From Nocardioides sp. Root240 (GTDB lineage: Bacteria > Actinomycetota > Actinomycetes > Propionibacteriales > Nocardioidaceae): a stretch of 51,736 nucleotides of DNA. The notes beneath the pieces were generated by a model. That model did not search any database, was not told the DNA's origin, and saw nothing but the letters and a program-made list of their open reading frames with translations. Where the stretch lies: contig NZ_LMIT01000010.1 of NCBI RefSeq assembly GCF_001428825.1, positions 39,581 through 91,316 of the forward strand, in the 5' to 3' direction. Positions 1 to 8,727 of the stretch are shown here, piece after piece. Each line of letters opens with the position of its first letter. The first letter of the stretch is position 1. A program made the position numbers and the translations under genes.

Positions 1-3
1 AGG

Positions 4-72
4 CCCCGGGGTCAAGGCCGGCCGAAGGCCGCCGCGCAGCGGGCGAGCGCAGCGAGCGCCTTGACGCCGGGG
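4..72. repeat. Imperfect inverted repeat, possible hairpin
   Basis: Arms 4-18 and 58-72 are complementary at 14 of 15 positions and enclose a 39-base GC-rich loop. The loop contains a CGAGCGCAGCGAG motif that recurs on the opposite strand near 39288. The repeat lies downstream of nagB on the minus strand, so it could end that transcript, but there is no T-run. The remainder of 73-169 shows nothing recognisable. Confidence 0.4.
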
Positions 73-169
73 GTCGGTCGGCTACCGCGCGGCCGCCCGC
101 AGGAGCCACGGCGACAGGATCCAGCTACAAGTTGTCCGACGGTTGCGAGCGTTCCGAACGACCCACGTC

Positions 170-955
170 TCACAGACCCTGCCAGGCCGGCTTCGCGTCG
201 TACACCGCCCGGTAGTGCTCCCTCCGCACCAGACCCTCCGCAGCCCCCGGGTCACACAGCACGGTGACGTGCGGGTGCAGCTGCAGCACCGACGCCGGGC
301 AGGAGGCAGTGAGCGGCCCCTCGACCGCGGCACCCAGCGCGTCCGCCTTCGCCGAGCCCGTGGCGAGCAGCAGCAGGTGCCGCGCCCGCAGGATGGTGGC
401 GAGGCCCTGGGTGAGCACGTGCCGCGGGACCTCGTCGATCGAGCCGAAGAAACGGGCGTTGTCGTGGCGGGTCTCGTCGGTCAGCGTCTTCAGCCGGGTC
501 AGGGAGCCCAGGGAGGAGCCGGGCTCGTTGAAGGCGAGGTGGCCGTCGGTGCCGATGCCGAGGACCTGCACGTCGACGCCGCCGGCGGCGACGAGGGCGT
601 CCTCGTACCGTGAGCCGGCGGTCGGCAGGCCCTCCGGCGTGGGGTCGGGGCCGTGGACCCGGTCGGCGGGGATGCCGAGGGCGTCGGTGAGCTCGCGCGC
701 GATCGTGGCGCGGTAGCTCTCGGGATGGCCGGCGGGAAGGCCGACGTACTCGTCGAGGTTGAAGCACCGCACCCCGTCGTACGACGGCCCGACGCCCGCC
801 TCGTGGCGCCGCACCAGCTCCCGGTACGTCGGCAGCGGGGTCGAGCCCGTCGCCAGCCCCAGCACCGGCGAGGCCGCCGAGCGGACCACGGCCTCGACGA
901 CGTCGGCCGCGAGAGCGGCGACCTCGGACCCGGACCGGAGCGGGACGACCTCCAT
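170..955 (-). CDS. nagB: Glucosamine-6-phosphate deaminase NagB
   Basis: This 261-residue cytoplasmic enzyme converts glucosamine-6-phosphate to fructose-6-phosphate plus ammonia, the last step of GlcNAc catabolism into glycolysis. Visible family motifs are the phosphate-binding GLATGSTP (33-40), FNLDEY (65-70, with the catalytic Asp) and GIGTDGHLAFNEPGSS (133-148, catalytic Asp-Gly-His and Glu). Length is normal for the family. The ATG at 955 is chosen because it overlaps the nagA stop as TGATG, implying translational coupling; a GTG one codon upstream is the alternative. It is the last gene of the leftward nag operon. Confidence 0.96.
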   Translation of the reverse strand: MEVVPLRSGSEVAALAADVVEAVVRSAASPVLGLATGSTPLPTYRELVRRHEAGVGPSYDGVRCFNLDEYVGLPAGHPESYRATIARELTDALGIPADRVHGPDPTPEGLPTAGSRYEDALVAAGGVDVQVLGIGTDGHLAFNEPGSSLGSLTRLKTLTDETRHDNARFFGSIDEVPRHVLTQGLATILRARHLLLLATGSAKADALGAAVEGPLTASCPASVLQLHPHVTVLCDPGAAEGLVRREHYRAVYDAKPAWQGL

Positions 956-2058
956 CACGAGCCCCCGTGCAGCAGCTGGCCGCCGACGACGGTGGCGACG
1001 ACGCTGAGGTCGTCGTCGACGAGGGTGAGGTCGCCGCGGGCGCCGGTGCCGAGGTGTCCTCGGGCCGGATCCCCGAGCAGCGCGGCGGGGACGGAGGTGC
1101 AGCCCGCCGCCGCCGACGCGAGCGAGCAGCCGGTGGCGGCGCGGAGCACGCGCAGGCACTGGGCGAGGTCGGCGGCGGAACCGGCGAGGGTGCCGTCGGT
1201 GAGACGGACCGTGCCGTCGGCGACGACGACCGACTGGTCGCCGAGCCGGGCGGGTCCGTCGGGCATGCCGAGGGCGGCGGTGCAGTCGGTGACGGCGAGG
1301 AAGCGGTCGGTGCCGAGCGCGCGCCAGTACGCAGCAAGCGTGGCCGGGTGGAGGTGGTGCCCGTCCGCGATCACGCCGGCGGTCAGGCGCTCGTCGGACA
1401 GGGCGGCGCCCACGGGACCGGGCATCCGGCCCGCGAGGGCAGGCATCGCGTTGCCGAGGTGGGTCACGGCACGGGCGCCGCGCTCGACCGCTGCCGTCAC
1501 CTCGGCGGCGGTGGCCTCGGTGTGCCCGACGGCCACGACCACGCCTCGTTCGACCAGCTGGTCGACGACCCCCAGGGCCTCCGGCAGCTCGGGCGCCAGG
1601 GTCACCATCGCGACACCCGCGTCGCGCGACCAGCCCTCCACCAACGACGGCGAGGGCACGCACAGCCACGACACCGGGTGCGCGCCCTTGCGGGCCGCGG
1701 CGATCATCGGGCCCTCGAAGTGCCACCCCATCGGTACGGCGCCGGCCCAGCCCGTCGGCGGCCCCGCGGCCAGGACGGCGAGCGCCTCCGCCCGGGCATC
1801 CGGCGACGAGGTGATCACGGTCGGCAGGAACGCCGTGACGCCGAACCTCGGCAGCGCCGCCGCGACCTCCCAGAGCCGCGAGGGCTCGAGGGTCAGGTCG
1901 ATGCCGGCGGCGCCGTTGACCTGCAGGTCGAGGAAGCCGGGCAGGACGTGGAGCCCGCTGGCGTCGTACGACGGGGAGCGGGGCGCGGGCGAGGCAGCGA
2001 CCTGGCCGGCGACGACGGCGACGTCGACGGAACCGCCGACGACATGGAGGTCAGCCAT
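955..2058 (-). CDS. nagA: N-acetylglucosamine-6-phosphate deacetylase NagA
   Basis: The protein (367 residues) removes acetate from GlcNAc-6-phosphate, feeding NagB. Amidohydrolase motifs are PGFLDLQVNG (40-49), the metal ligand in HFEGP (113-117), His in VGHT (177-180), His in THLGNAM (199-205), DGHHLHP (232-238) and the catalytic Asp in AVTDC (255-259). THLGNAM has Gly where most relatives have Phe. The ATG at 2058 matches the family N-terminus and overlaps the upstream ROK kinase gene by 8 bases; the longer upstream frame is an unsupported extension. Confidence 0.95.
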   Translation of the reverse strand: MADLHVVGGSVDVAVVAGQVAASPAPRSPSYDASGLHVLPGFLDLQVNGAAGIDLTLEPSRLWEVAAALPRFGVTAFLPTVITSSPDARAEALAVLAAGPPTGWAGAVPMGWHFEGPMIAAARKGAHPVSWLCVPSPSLVEGWSRDAGVAMVTLAPELPEALGVVDQLVERGVVVAVGHTEATAAEVTAAVERGARAVTHLGNAMPALAGRMPGPVGAALSDERLTAGVIADGHHLHPATLAAYWRALGTDRFLAVTDCTAALGMPDGPARLGDQSVVVADGTVRLTDGTLAGSAADLAQCLRVLRAATGCSLASAAAGCTSVPAALLGDPARGHLGTGARGDLTLVDDDLSVVATVVGGQLLHGGS

Positions 2059-2956
2059 CCCGGCTCCCCAGCAGGGCGGCGCCGAGCGCGGCGACCGGCA
2101 CGTCCTGCGGCACCAGCCGCACCCGGCCGGCGAGGTCGAGCGAGGCCAGGAACGGCGACCCGGTGGCCTGCTCCGCGAGCGCGTGCGCGACCGCGACCCG
2201 CAGCCGCTCCCCCACGTGGGCCACGCCGCCGCCGAGCACGACGACCTCGGGGTCGACCGTGAGCGCGACCAGGCGTACGGCGTCGGCCACGTGGGCGGCG
2301 AAGCGGTCACGCACCGCCGCGGCGGCCGGGTCGCCCGCAGCCGCGGCGTCGAAGAGCGCCTGTGCCGGGGGCCGGTCGGGCGAGGGCCACAGGGCCGCGA
2401 GGGCCGAGCCCGAGGCCACCGTCTCGAGGCAGCCGACCTGTCCGCACTCGCAGGCGGTCCCGCCCGGGTCGACGGGGATGTGGCCGATCTCGCCGGCGGC
2501 GTTGCGGGCGCCGCGGCGCAGCACCCCGTCGAGGACGGTCGCCGCGGCGAGACCGGTGCCGATGCTGAGGTAGACGAGGTCGTCCTGGCCGATCAGCGTG
2601 GCCGCACCCAGTGCCGCGGCGTTCGCGTCGTTGTCCAGCACGACCCGCAGCCCGGTGGCCTCGCCGAGGCGCGCGCTGAAGGGGAAGCCGTCGTCGACGC
2701 CGAGGTTGACCGCGTGCCGCACGGTGCCGTGCGCGGTGTCGACGAGGCCGGGGATCCCGACTCCGACGACGCCGTCGAGCGGCTGACCCGACTCGGCCCG
2801 CAGCCGGGCGACGACCTCCGCGGCCGCGGCCACGACGCCCGTACCTCCGGCCGGGCTGCCGGTCCGCACCTGCGCCAGCACCTCGCCGTCGGGTCGTGCC
2901 ACCACCCCGAGGATCTTGGTGGCGCCGATGTCCAGCCCCACGAGCAACCCGGTCAC
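2051..2956 (-). CDS. ROK-family sugar kinase, probable N-acetylglucosamine kinase
   Basis: This 301-residue cytoplasmic ROK kinase has the N-terminal phosphate loop GLDIGATK (7-14), the catalytic NDAN (109-112), GEIGH (155-159) and the structural zinc motif CECGQVGC (169-176). It has no DNA-binding N-terminus, so it is a kinase rather than a repressor. Its place between a hexosaminidase gene and nagA-nagB argues that it phosphorylates imported GlcNAc; glucose or mannose specificity cannot be excluded from sequence. The GTG start at 2956 overlaps the upstream stop as GTGA. Confidence 0.9.
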   Translation of the reverse strand: MTGLLVGLDIGATKILGVVARPDGEVLAQVRTGSPAGGTGVVAAAAEVVARLRAESGQPLDGVVGVGIPGLVDTAHGTVRHAVNLGVDDGFPFSARLGEATGLRVVLDNDANAAALGAATLIGQDDLVYLSIGTGLAAATVLDGVLRRGARNAAGEIGHIPVDPGGTACECGQVGCLETVASGSALAALWPSPDRPPAQALFDAAAAGDPAAAAVRDRFAAHVADAVRLVALTVDPEVVVLGGGVAHVGERLRVAVAHALAEQATGSPFLASLDLAGRVRLVPQDVPVAALGAALLGSRDG

Positions 2957-4371
2957 CGCTGCCAACCCGCCTCTCGCACGATCTCCTCCACGGCCGCGAT
3001 CGACGGTCCGCTGTTGCCCCGCGTGCACACCCGGGCGTGCGAGGTCTCCGCCCACCCGGTGCGCGGGCCGGGCCAGCCCCACTCCACGACGACCACCGGG
3101 CCAGGGGCCGCGGCGAGCATCGCCGCGACGCCCGGCCGGCGGTGCGCGTCCCGGACCTGTACGACGACGGGGCCGTCCGGAAGGACGTCGCCCTCCGCCA
3201 CGACGACGTCCGGCAGCAGTCCCCACCTACCCTGGCCGACGGCGATGTTCGCCTCGGTCCCGATGCTCACGACCACCGCACCGCGCAGGTCCGGGAGCGG
3301 GCCCTCGACGAGGCAGGCCCGGCGGGCGGCGGCGACCATCTCCCGGGTGTCGAGGTGCCACGAGCCGGACTTCGTGGTGCCACGAGCCACCGTTCGTGGG
3401 AGCTGGTCGACCCGGGACGCGGCGTCGGCGAGGCGGGCCAGCGGGAGCTCGCCGGAGTGGACGGCGGCGACGATCGCGGCCTGGATGTCACGCACGAGCC
3501 GGGACTGCTTGTCCGGACCGGTGCAGACCAGGTCGACGCCGGCGGCGAGGGCGGCCACGGCCGCCGACGGGATCGAGCGGGCGCCGGACGCGCCGGCCAT
3601 GTCGAGCGCGTCGCTGACGATCACGCCGTCGTACCCGAGCTCGTCGCGGAGCAGCGCCAGCACCGGGGCGCTCAGCGTGGCAGGCAGGTCGGGGTCGAGC
3701 GCCGGGACCACGAGGTGCGAGGTCATCACCGAGGCGGCGCCGGCCGCCACGGCAGCGGCGAAGGGCACCAGCTCGCGGGCCCTCAGGGTCGAGAGCGGAG
3801 CGTCGACGTACGGCAGGGTGAGGTGGCTGTCCTGCGCGGTGTCGCCGTGGCCGGGGAAGTGCTTCACGCAGGCCGCGACGCCCTGCGCCTGCAGGCCGGT
3901 GACCCAGGCCGCGACGTGGGCCGCCACCAGCGAGGGCGAGGCGCCGAAGCTGCGGGTGCCGATCACCGGGTTGTCGGGGTTGCAGTTCACGTCGGCGACC
4001 GGGCCGAGGTCGAGGTCGATCCCGACGGAGGCGAGCTCGGCGCCGACCAGCGCGCCGACGCCCGAGGTCAGGGCGAGGTCGTCGACCGCGCCGAGCACCG
4101 CGGGTCCGGGGACCGGGCTCGCCTCGCGGCTGTGCAGCCGCGTCACGTCGCCGCCCTCCTCGTCGGTGGCGACCAGCGCCTCGGCCCGGTGCGAGCGCAC
4201 CGCCGCGACCAGCGCGGCAGCGTCGGCGAGCGAGCCGGTGAGGTTCGAGCCGAACAGGCACACCCCGCCGAGACCCTCCTCCAGCAGCTCCGCCCAGTCC
4301 GGCGGCAGCGTGGGGCCCGCGAAGGACCCCAGCTGCACCCGCAGCGCCAGCTCCTCCAGCGCCCCGGTCAT
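2953..4371 (-). CDS. GH3 beta-N-acetylhexosaminidase (NagZ-like), cytoplasmic
   Basis: A 472-residue glycoside hydrolase family 3 protein carrying the NagZ signature KHFPGHGDTAQDSH (170-183), whose His-Asp pair is the general acid/base, and the nucleophile Asp in SDALDM (253-258). There is no signal peptide, so it should act in the cytoplasm on imported disaccharides such as chitobiose, or on muropeptide fragments, releasing GlcNAc for the next gene's kinase. The C-terminal ~150 residues form a second GH3-type domain of uncertain role. ATG at 4371 overlaps the permease stop as ATGA. Confidence 0.92.
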   Translation of the reverse strand: MTGALEELALRVQLGSFAGPTLPPDWAELLEEGLGGVCLFGSNLTGSLADAAALVAAVRSHRAEALVATDEEGGDVTRLHSREASPVPGPAVLGAVDDLALTSGVGALVGAELASVGIDLDLGPVADVNCNPDNPVIGTRSFGASPSLVAAHVAAWVTGLQAQGVAACVKHFPGHGDTAQDSHLTLPYVDAPLSTLRARELVPFAAAVAAGAASVMTSHLVVPALDPDLPATLSAPVLALLRDELGYDGVIVSDALDMAGASGARSIPSAAVAALAAGVDLVCTGPDKQSRLVRDIQAAIVAAVHSGELPLARLADAASRVDQLPRTVARGTTKSGSWHLDTREMVAAARRACLVEGPLPDLRGAVVVSIGTEANIAVGQGRWGLLPDVVVAEGDVLPDGPVVVQVRDAHRRPGVAAMLAAAPGPVVVVEWGWPGPRTGWAETSHARVCTRGNSGPSIAAVEEIVREAGWQR

Positions 4372-5210
4372 CCCTTCACCGCGCCCGCGGTGATGCCGGA
4401 GACCATCCGGCGCTGGACCACGAGGAAGAAGATGATCACCGGGATCGTGATCAGCGTCGACGACGCCATGATCGCGCCCCAGTCGACGCCGCGGCTGCGC
4501 GAGTCGGTGAACGCGACGAGCCACACGGGCAGGGTCTTCTTGTCCGGGTCGGTCATCACCACGACGGCGAGCGTGAACTCGTTCCACGCCTGGATGAAGG
4601 CGAACACGCCGGTCGCCACGAGGCCGGGCGCGAGCAGCGGCAGGGTCACCTTGAAGAAGGCGCCGGTGCGCGAGCAGCCGTCCATCATGGCCGCCTCCTC
4701 GAGCTCGCGCGGCACCCCGTCGACGAACCCGCGCAGGGTCCACACGGTGAACGGGAGCACGCTGGCGACGTAGACGATCGTCAGGCCGATCACGGAGTTG
4801 AGCAGGCTCATCCCGTCGAGCATCTTGTACTGGCTGATGAACAGCGCCTCGGCCGGGATCATCTGGATCACGAGCAGCGTCAGGATGAAGGTACGACGCC
4901 CGCGGAAGCGGAACCTGCTGACCGCGACCGCCGCCAGGAAGGCGAACAGCAGCGCCACCCCGACGGTGAGCAGGGTGACCGTCAGGCTGGTCACCAGGGC
5001 GTCGGTGAACGAGCCGTCGGAGAACACCCGCCGGTAGTTGTCGAGGGTGCCGCCGGTCGGCACGAACACCGGATCCTCGCCCTTGATCCGGTTGCGCGGC
5101 AGGAACGACCGGCTGACCATCCAGTAGACCGGGAACACGCAGGCGAGGAAGACCACGATCCCGACCAGGTCCGCACCGATGCGGACCGGCAGTGACGTAC
5201 GGCGGGCCAT
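4368..5210 (-). CDS. Carbohydrate ABC transporter permease (MalG/DasC type)
   Basis: A 280-residue inner-membrane permease with six predicted transmembrane segments. The EAA loop, EEAAMMDGCSRTGAFFKVTLP, sits about two-thirds along and is the coupling contact for the ATPase. It pairs with the next upstream permease. The family is the MalG half of CUT1 importers; the neighbouring nag genes suggest GlcNAc or chito-oligosaccharide as substrate (DasC-like). Start ATG 5210 overlaps the malF-type gene's stop as TGATG. Confidence 0.94.
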   Translation of the reverse strand: MARRTSLPVRIGADLVGIVVFLACVFPVYWMVSRSFLPRNRIKGEDPVFVPTGGTLDNYRRVFSDGSFTDALVTSLTVTLLTVGVALLFAFLAAVAVSRFRFRGRRTFILTLLVIQMIPAEALFISQYKMLDGMSLLNSVIGLTIVYVASVLPFTVWTLRGFVDGVPRELEEAAMMDGCSRTGAFFKVTLPLLAPGLVATGVFAFIQAWNEFTLAVVVMTDPDKKTLPVWLVAFTDSRSRGVDWGAIMASSTLITIPVIIFFLVVQRRMVSGITAGAVKG

Positions 5211-6112
5211 CAGGCGTCCCTCTCCTGCCGGAGCATCATCCGGACGTACGGCGCGGTGAGCACGACGGTCAGCAGCAGCATGAACATCGCGGCCGACGCG
5301 GCCATCCCGAAGTCGCCGCCCTTGATGCCGAGCGTGTAGACGTAGGTGCCGAGCAGGTTGGTGTCCTTGCTGACCCCGCCGGCCTTCTGGAGCGTGTAGA
5401 TCTGGGTGAAGACGCGCAGGTCCCAGATCACCTGCAGCAGCACCACGACCAGCAGCACCGGGCGGATCGAGGGCAGCACGACGTGCACGAACCGCTGCCG
5501 CGGGCCGGCGCCGTCGATCTGCGCGGCCTCGACCACGTCCTCGGGGACCTGGGTCAGTGCGGCGTACAACGTGAAGGCGACGAACGGGACGCTCATCCAG
5601 ACCACCACCAAGGTGGCGACGAGGAAGAAGGACCACGGGTCGAGCAGCCAGCTGTGGCCGTCGAAGTCGCCGCCGAGCGCGGTCAGGAGCCAGTTCACGA
5701 CGCCGTACTCGGTGTCGAAGAGGAACTGCCAGACCGTCATCGCCGCGACCACGGGCATCGCCCACGCCAGCAGCAGCCCGCACTGCGTGAGGACCCGGGT
5801 CACCTTGCTCATCCGGGTCATCAGCAGCGCCAGGCCGAGGCCGATCGCGAACGTCAGCCCCGCGTTGACGAAGCAGAAGGCGACGGTGCGCAGGACCACC
5901 GGCCACAGCTCGCCGTTGCCGAGCAGCTCCCGGTAGTTGCCGAGCCCGATCCACTCCGGCGCCTGCCCGAACTGCTGGGCCAGCCCGAACTCCTGCAGCG
6001 ACAGGACCACCTGTCGCACCAGCGGGTAGCCCAGGGCCAGGCCGAGGGCGAGCGCCGCCGGCAGCACCAGCCCGAGGGGCAGATGGCTCCGGCGCGCGGT
6101 GCCGCGTGCCAC
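5210..6112 (-). CDS. Sugar ABC transporter permease (MalF/DasB type)
   Basis: A 300-residue polytopic permease with the EAA-loop signature VEAAQIDGAGPRQRFVHVVL near residue 215. It forms the MalF half of the CUT1 importer with the downstream permease. The GTG start at 6112 is supported by a purine-rich ribosome site (AGAGGAGA) 6-13 bases upstream. The upstream gene is the binding protein, but a 90-base spacer with a long hairpin separates them, unlike the overlapping genes downstream. Confidence 0.94.
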   Translation of the reverse strand: MARGTARRSHLPLGLVLPAALALGLALGYPLVRQVVLSLQEFGLAQQFGQAPEWIGLGNYRELLGNGELWPVVLRTVAFCFVNAGLTFAIGLGLALLMTRMSKVTRVLTQCGLLLAWAMPVVAAMTVWQFLFDTEYGVVNWLLTALGGDFDGHSWLLDPWSFFLVATLVVVWMSVPFVAFTLYAALTQVPEDVVEAAQIDGAGPRQRFVHVVLPSIRPVLLVVVLLQVIWDLRVFTQIYTLQKAGGVSKDTNLLGTYVYTLGIKGGDFGMAASAAMFMLLLTVVLTAPYVRMMLRQERDA

Positions 6113-6132
6113 GTCGTCTCCTCTTCTCCGGT

Positions 6133-6169
6133 ACGACGCCCGGCCGGTCTCGGACCGACCGGGCGTCGT
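6133..6169. terminator. Long hairpin between binding-protein and permease genes
   Basis: Arms ACGACGCCCGG (6133-6143) and CCGGGCGTCGT (6159-6169) pair perfectly; an inner 5-bp stem (6145-6149 / 6153-6157) has a 3-base loop. No T-run follows on the minus strand. In CUT1 operons such hairpins attenuate read-through or stabilise the binding-protein mRNA so that the binding protein exceeds the permeases. A separate perfect palindrome, TGACCCGCGGGTCA, lies at 6178-6191 next to the binding-protein stop codon. Confidence 0.65.
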
Positions 6170-6202
6170 GCTCAGTGTGACCCGCGGGTCAGCTCGGCGC
6201 GA

Positions 6203-7483
6203 TCAGTTCAGCTCGGCCGTGATGGTGTCGTCCGCCTCGGCCGCGAGCTCGGCGACGTCGCCGCCCTGCGCGATCTCGCTGTAGAGGTCCTCGAGCACGA
6301 ACTTGCCCTCCACCGTGGCCCACGCGGCCGCGGCCGGGGTGAGCTTGGCGTTCGAGGCGGCCTCGACGGTCGCCTGCGCGAACTCGTCGTCGCCGAGCAT
6401 GCTGGCGAAGGACTCCCGGGCAGGCGTGAGGCCGGCCTCGGCGAGGATCTTCTGGTAGTCCTCGCTGACCATCAGCTCGAGCACCTTGCGCGACAGGTCC
6501 TGGTTGGGCGACTTCGCCGAGATGGCGATGTCGGAGCCGCCGAGCAGCACCGGCGCCGGGCCGCCGTTCGAGCCCGGCAGCGCGAAGACGCCGACCTTCT
6601 CGGCGAGCTTCGGGCAGCCGCTCTTCGGGTCGGTGAGCATGCCGTAGACCCACCCCGGGCGGGACATCATGCCGATCTTGCCCGCGCAGAACGGGGTGAC
6701 CGGGTCGGCCTCGTTGGCGTCGGCAGGCGCGCCCGACGCGGCGTCGTACAGGTCCTGGAAGGCGGTCAGGCCGGCGATCGACTCAGGGGTCGAGAGCGTC
6801 CCCTTCCAGCCGTCACCGTCCGGGGCGGCGAAGTCGCCACCCGCGTCCCACAGCAGGGCGGCGCCGTCGCGCCAGTCCTTGCCGGGCAGCCAGTAGCCGG
6901 AGAAGTCGGCCTTGCCGCTCTTCTGCTTGAGCTTGGTGGCGGCGTCGACGAACTCGGTCATGCTCGTCGGGACGGCGGTGATGCCGGCGTCCTCGAACAG
7001 GTCCTTGCGGTAGAAGACGTACGTCGAGCCGGCGTAGTACGGCACGGCGAAGGTCTTGCCGTCGACCGTGGCGCCGTCGACGAAGCCGGGCAGCAGGTCG
7101 TCGCCGCCGAGGTCGGCCAGGTCGCCGGTCAGGTCGCTGAACGCGCCGACCGTGGTGAACGTCGGGGCTTGGGTGTTGCCGACCTCGACCACGTCGGGGG
7201 TCTGGTCCGCCGAGGTGAGCGCGGTGGTGAGCCGCTCGACGAGACCCTCCCACTCCTGCTGCTCGATGGTCAGCGTGGAGCCGGGGTTCTGGTCCTCGAA
7301 GGTCTTCTTGAGCCAGTCGCGTGCCGGCTGCGGCGTGTCGGCGCCGTTGAGCCAGACGACCAGGTCGGCCTTCTCGGGTCCGCCGCCCTTGGAGTCGCCG
7401 CCGTCGTCCTCGGAGCCGCACGCGCTGGTCACGGCCAGCAGGGCGGTCGTGGCCGCGATCGCCAGAGTCTTCTGAATTCGCAC
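6203..7483 (-). CDS. Extracellular sugar-binding lipoprotein of ABC importer
   Basis: A 426-residue solute-binding protein (family 1). The N-terminus has positive residues, a hydrophobic core and a lipobox-like TSAC followed by GSEDDGG, so it should be lipid-anchored outside the membrane. The body has typical binding-protein features (EGKFVLEDLY near the C-terminus). The GTG at 7483 is preferred because GAAGGGAA lies about 7 bases upstream and the signal peptide then begins immediately; an ATG at 7504 adds 7 residues and lies on the upstream side of that site. By context it binds GlcNAc or chito-oligosaccharides. Confidence 0.9.
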   Translation of the reverse strand: MRIQKTLAIAATTALLAVTSACGSEDDGGDSKGGGPEKADLVVWLNGADTPQPARDWLKKTFEDQNPGSTLTIEQQEWEGLVERLTTALTSADQTPDVVEVGNTQAPTFTTVGAFSDLTGDLADLGGDDLLPGFVDGATVDGKTFAVPYYAGSTYVFYRKDLFEDAGITAVPTSMTEFVDAATKLKQKSGKADFSGYWLPGKDWRDGAALLWDAGGDFAAPDGDGWKGTLSTPESIAGLTAFQDLYDAASGAPADANEADPVTPFCAGKIGMMSRPGWVYGMLTDPKSGCPKLAEKVGVFALPGSNGGPAPVLLGGSDIAISAKSPNQDLSRKVLELMVSEDYQKILAEAGLTPARESFASMLGDDEFAQATVEAASNAKLTPAAAAWATVEGKFVLEDLYSEIAQGGDVAELAAEADDTITAELN

Positions 7484-7542
7484 CGCTTCGTTCCCTTCGA
7501 TCATTTCTTGCTGGGGGTTCTGGGGGGGTGGTGATGACGGCG

Positions 7543-8667
7543 TCAGGAGACGCCGAGCTCGCCCGAGAGCACGACGCCGGTGGCGCCGACCAGGACGCCG
7601 TCGTCGCCGAGGGTCGAGACCCGGACGGCGAAGCCGGCGGAGGAGACCGGCATGACCCGGTCCCGCACGGTGGCCTCGGCGTGCTCGGCCAGCGGCCCGA
7701 CGAGGTCCGCCGGTCCGCTCAGCACGACCTCGCCGAGGTTGAGGGTGGCGACGACCGGCGCGAGCGCCTGGCCGAGCCGCTCGCCGGCGTCGCGGAGCAC
7801 GGCGGCGAGGTCGCCGTCCGCGATCCGCCGCCGCAGCCGGGGTACGGCGACGTAGGTCTCCAGGCAGCCGGGGCGGCCGCAGGCGCAGGTCTCGCCGTCG
7901 GGGTCCACCTGGACGTGCCCGATCTCGCCGGCCGCGCCGCCGCTGCCGTGGAGCACCGCGCCGCCGAGCACCAGGCCGGCGCCGACACCGGTACTGAGGC
8001 GGAGCAGCAGCAGGCCGCCCTCGCCGCCGCCGCCGAAGGTGTACTCCCCCATCACGGCGGTGTTCGCGTCGTTGGCGACGTAGACGGGCAGGTCGAGCGT
8101 GGCGCCCAGCACCTCCGCCAGCGGTACGTCGTGCCAGCCCAGGTTGGGAGCGTCGAGGACGACGCCGTCGGCGCTGACGACACCCGGCGTCGCGACCGCG
8201 ACGCCGAGCAGCGGACGGGTGCTGCGGCGGACCAGGTCGGCCGCGATCTCCTCGACCAACGCGGTCGCCTCGGCGCCGCGTCGTCCCTCGAGCGGACGCG
8301 CCTCGCGCTCGACGACCGAGCCGGCGAGGGTCAGCACCGCGCCGACGACGTGGTCGTCGACGGACAGGTCGATGGCCACGACGTGCTTGGCGTCCGGCAC
8401 CAGCCCGACCAGTGTCGGCGGCTTCCCGACCCGGCTCTCGGCCGGGGCACCGAGCTCCTCGAGCAGGCCCTCGGCCATCAGCTCGGCGACCAGGTCGGAC
8501 ACCGTGACCCGGGTCAGGCCGCTGCTGCGCGCGAGGTCGGCACGGCTCGCGGGCCCCTCCGCGAAGAGCTCCTGCAGGAGCATCGCGCGGTGGTGCCGAC
8601 GCGAGTCGGCCCGCCGGAGCTTGATCCGGTCTCGAGGGGCCCGATCGGTGGGGCTGCGCCAGGACAT
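7543..8667 (-). CDS. ROK-family transcriptional repressor (NagC-like)
   Basis: This 374-residue protein has an N-terminal winged helix-turn-helix (about residues 18-75, RADLARSSGLTRVTVSDL) fused to a ROK domain with NDAN, GEIGH and the zinc motif CACGRPGC. Such proteins sense sugars or sugar phosphates and repress uptake operons. It is the first gene of the leftward nag operon, divergent from the transport ATPase, so it likely autoregulates and controls both directions through the palindrome at 8671-8691. ATG at 8667 precedes the DNA-binding domain; a TATGGT box (8680-8685) lies 12 bases upstream. Confidence 0.92.
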   Translation of the reverse strand: MSWRSPTDRAPRDRIKLRRADSRRHHRAMLLQELFAEGPASRADLARSSGLTRVTVSDLVAELMAEGLLEELGAPAESRVGKPPTLVGLVPDAKHVVAIDLSVDDHVVGAVLTLAGSVVEREARPLEGRRGAEATALVEEIAADLVRRSTRPLLGVAVATPGVVSADGVVLDAPNLGWHDVPLAEVLGATLDLPVYVANDANTAVMGEYTFGGGGEGGLLLLRLSTGVGAGLVLGGAVLHGSGGAAGEIGHVQVDPDGETCACGRPGCLETYVAVPRLRRRIADGDLAAVLRDAGERLGQALAPVVATLNLGEVVLSGPADLVGPLAEHAEATVRDRVMPVSSAGFAVRVSTLGDDGVLVGATGVVLSGELGVS

Positions 8668-8669
8668 GT

Positions 8670-8697
8670 TTGTTAGTTCACCATACTTACATATAAG
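8670..8697 (+). promoter_or_regulatory. Candidate promoter of the ATPase gene with embedded operator
   Basis: A TTGTTA box (8670-8675) and TATAAG box (8692-8697) are separated by 16 bases in an unusually AT-rich stretch. An imperfect palindrome fills the spacer: arms 8671-8677 and 8685-8691 (TGTTAGT / ACTTACA) match at 6 of 7 positions around a 7-base centre. On the minus strand the same DNA contains TATGGT, a -10 candidate for the repressor operon. This is the arrangement expected for ROK autoregulation; the assignment is an inference. Confidence 0.55.
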
Positions 8698-8711
8698 GTG
8701 CAAGCATTCCG

Positions 8712-8727
8712 TGCGACCCAGGTCACA
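8712..8727. promoter_or_regulatory. CRP-like palindromic site
   Basis: TGCGACCCAGGTCACA differs by one base from the TGTGA-N6-TCACA consensus of the CRP/FNR family. It lies between the candidate -10 box and the start codon of the transport ATPase, where a bound protein would block elongation, or could act on the divergent operon. A second such site is at 49862-49877. Confidence 0.4.

Noticed and set aside
653..4393. Very long open frame on the + strand opposite nagB-nagA-ROK-GH3
   Set aside because: It is antisense to four genes with complete family motifs; its translation is low-complexity Arg/Ala/Ser, an artefact of GC-rich third positions.
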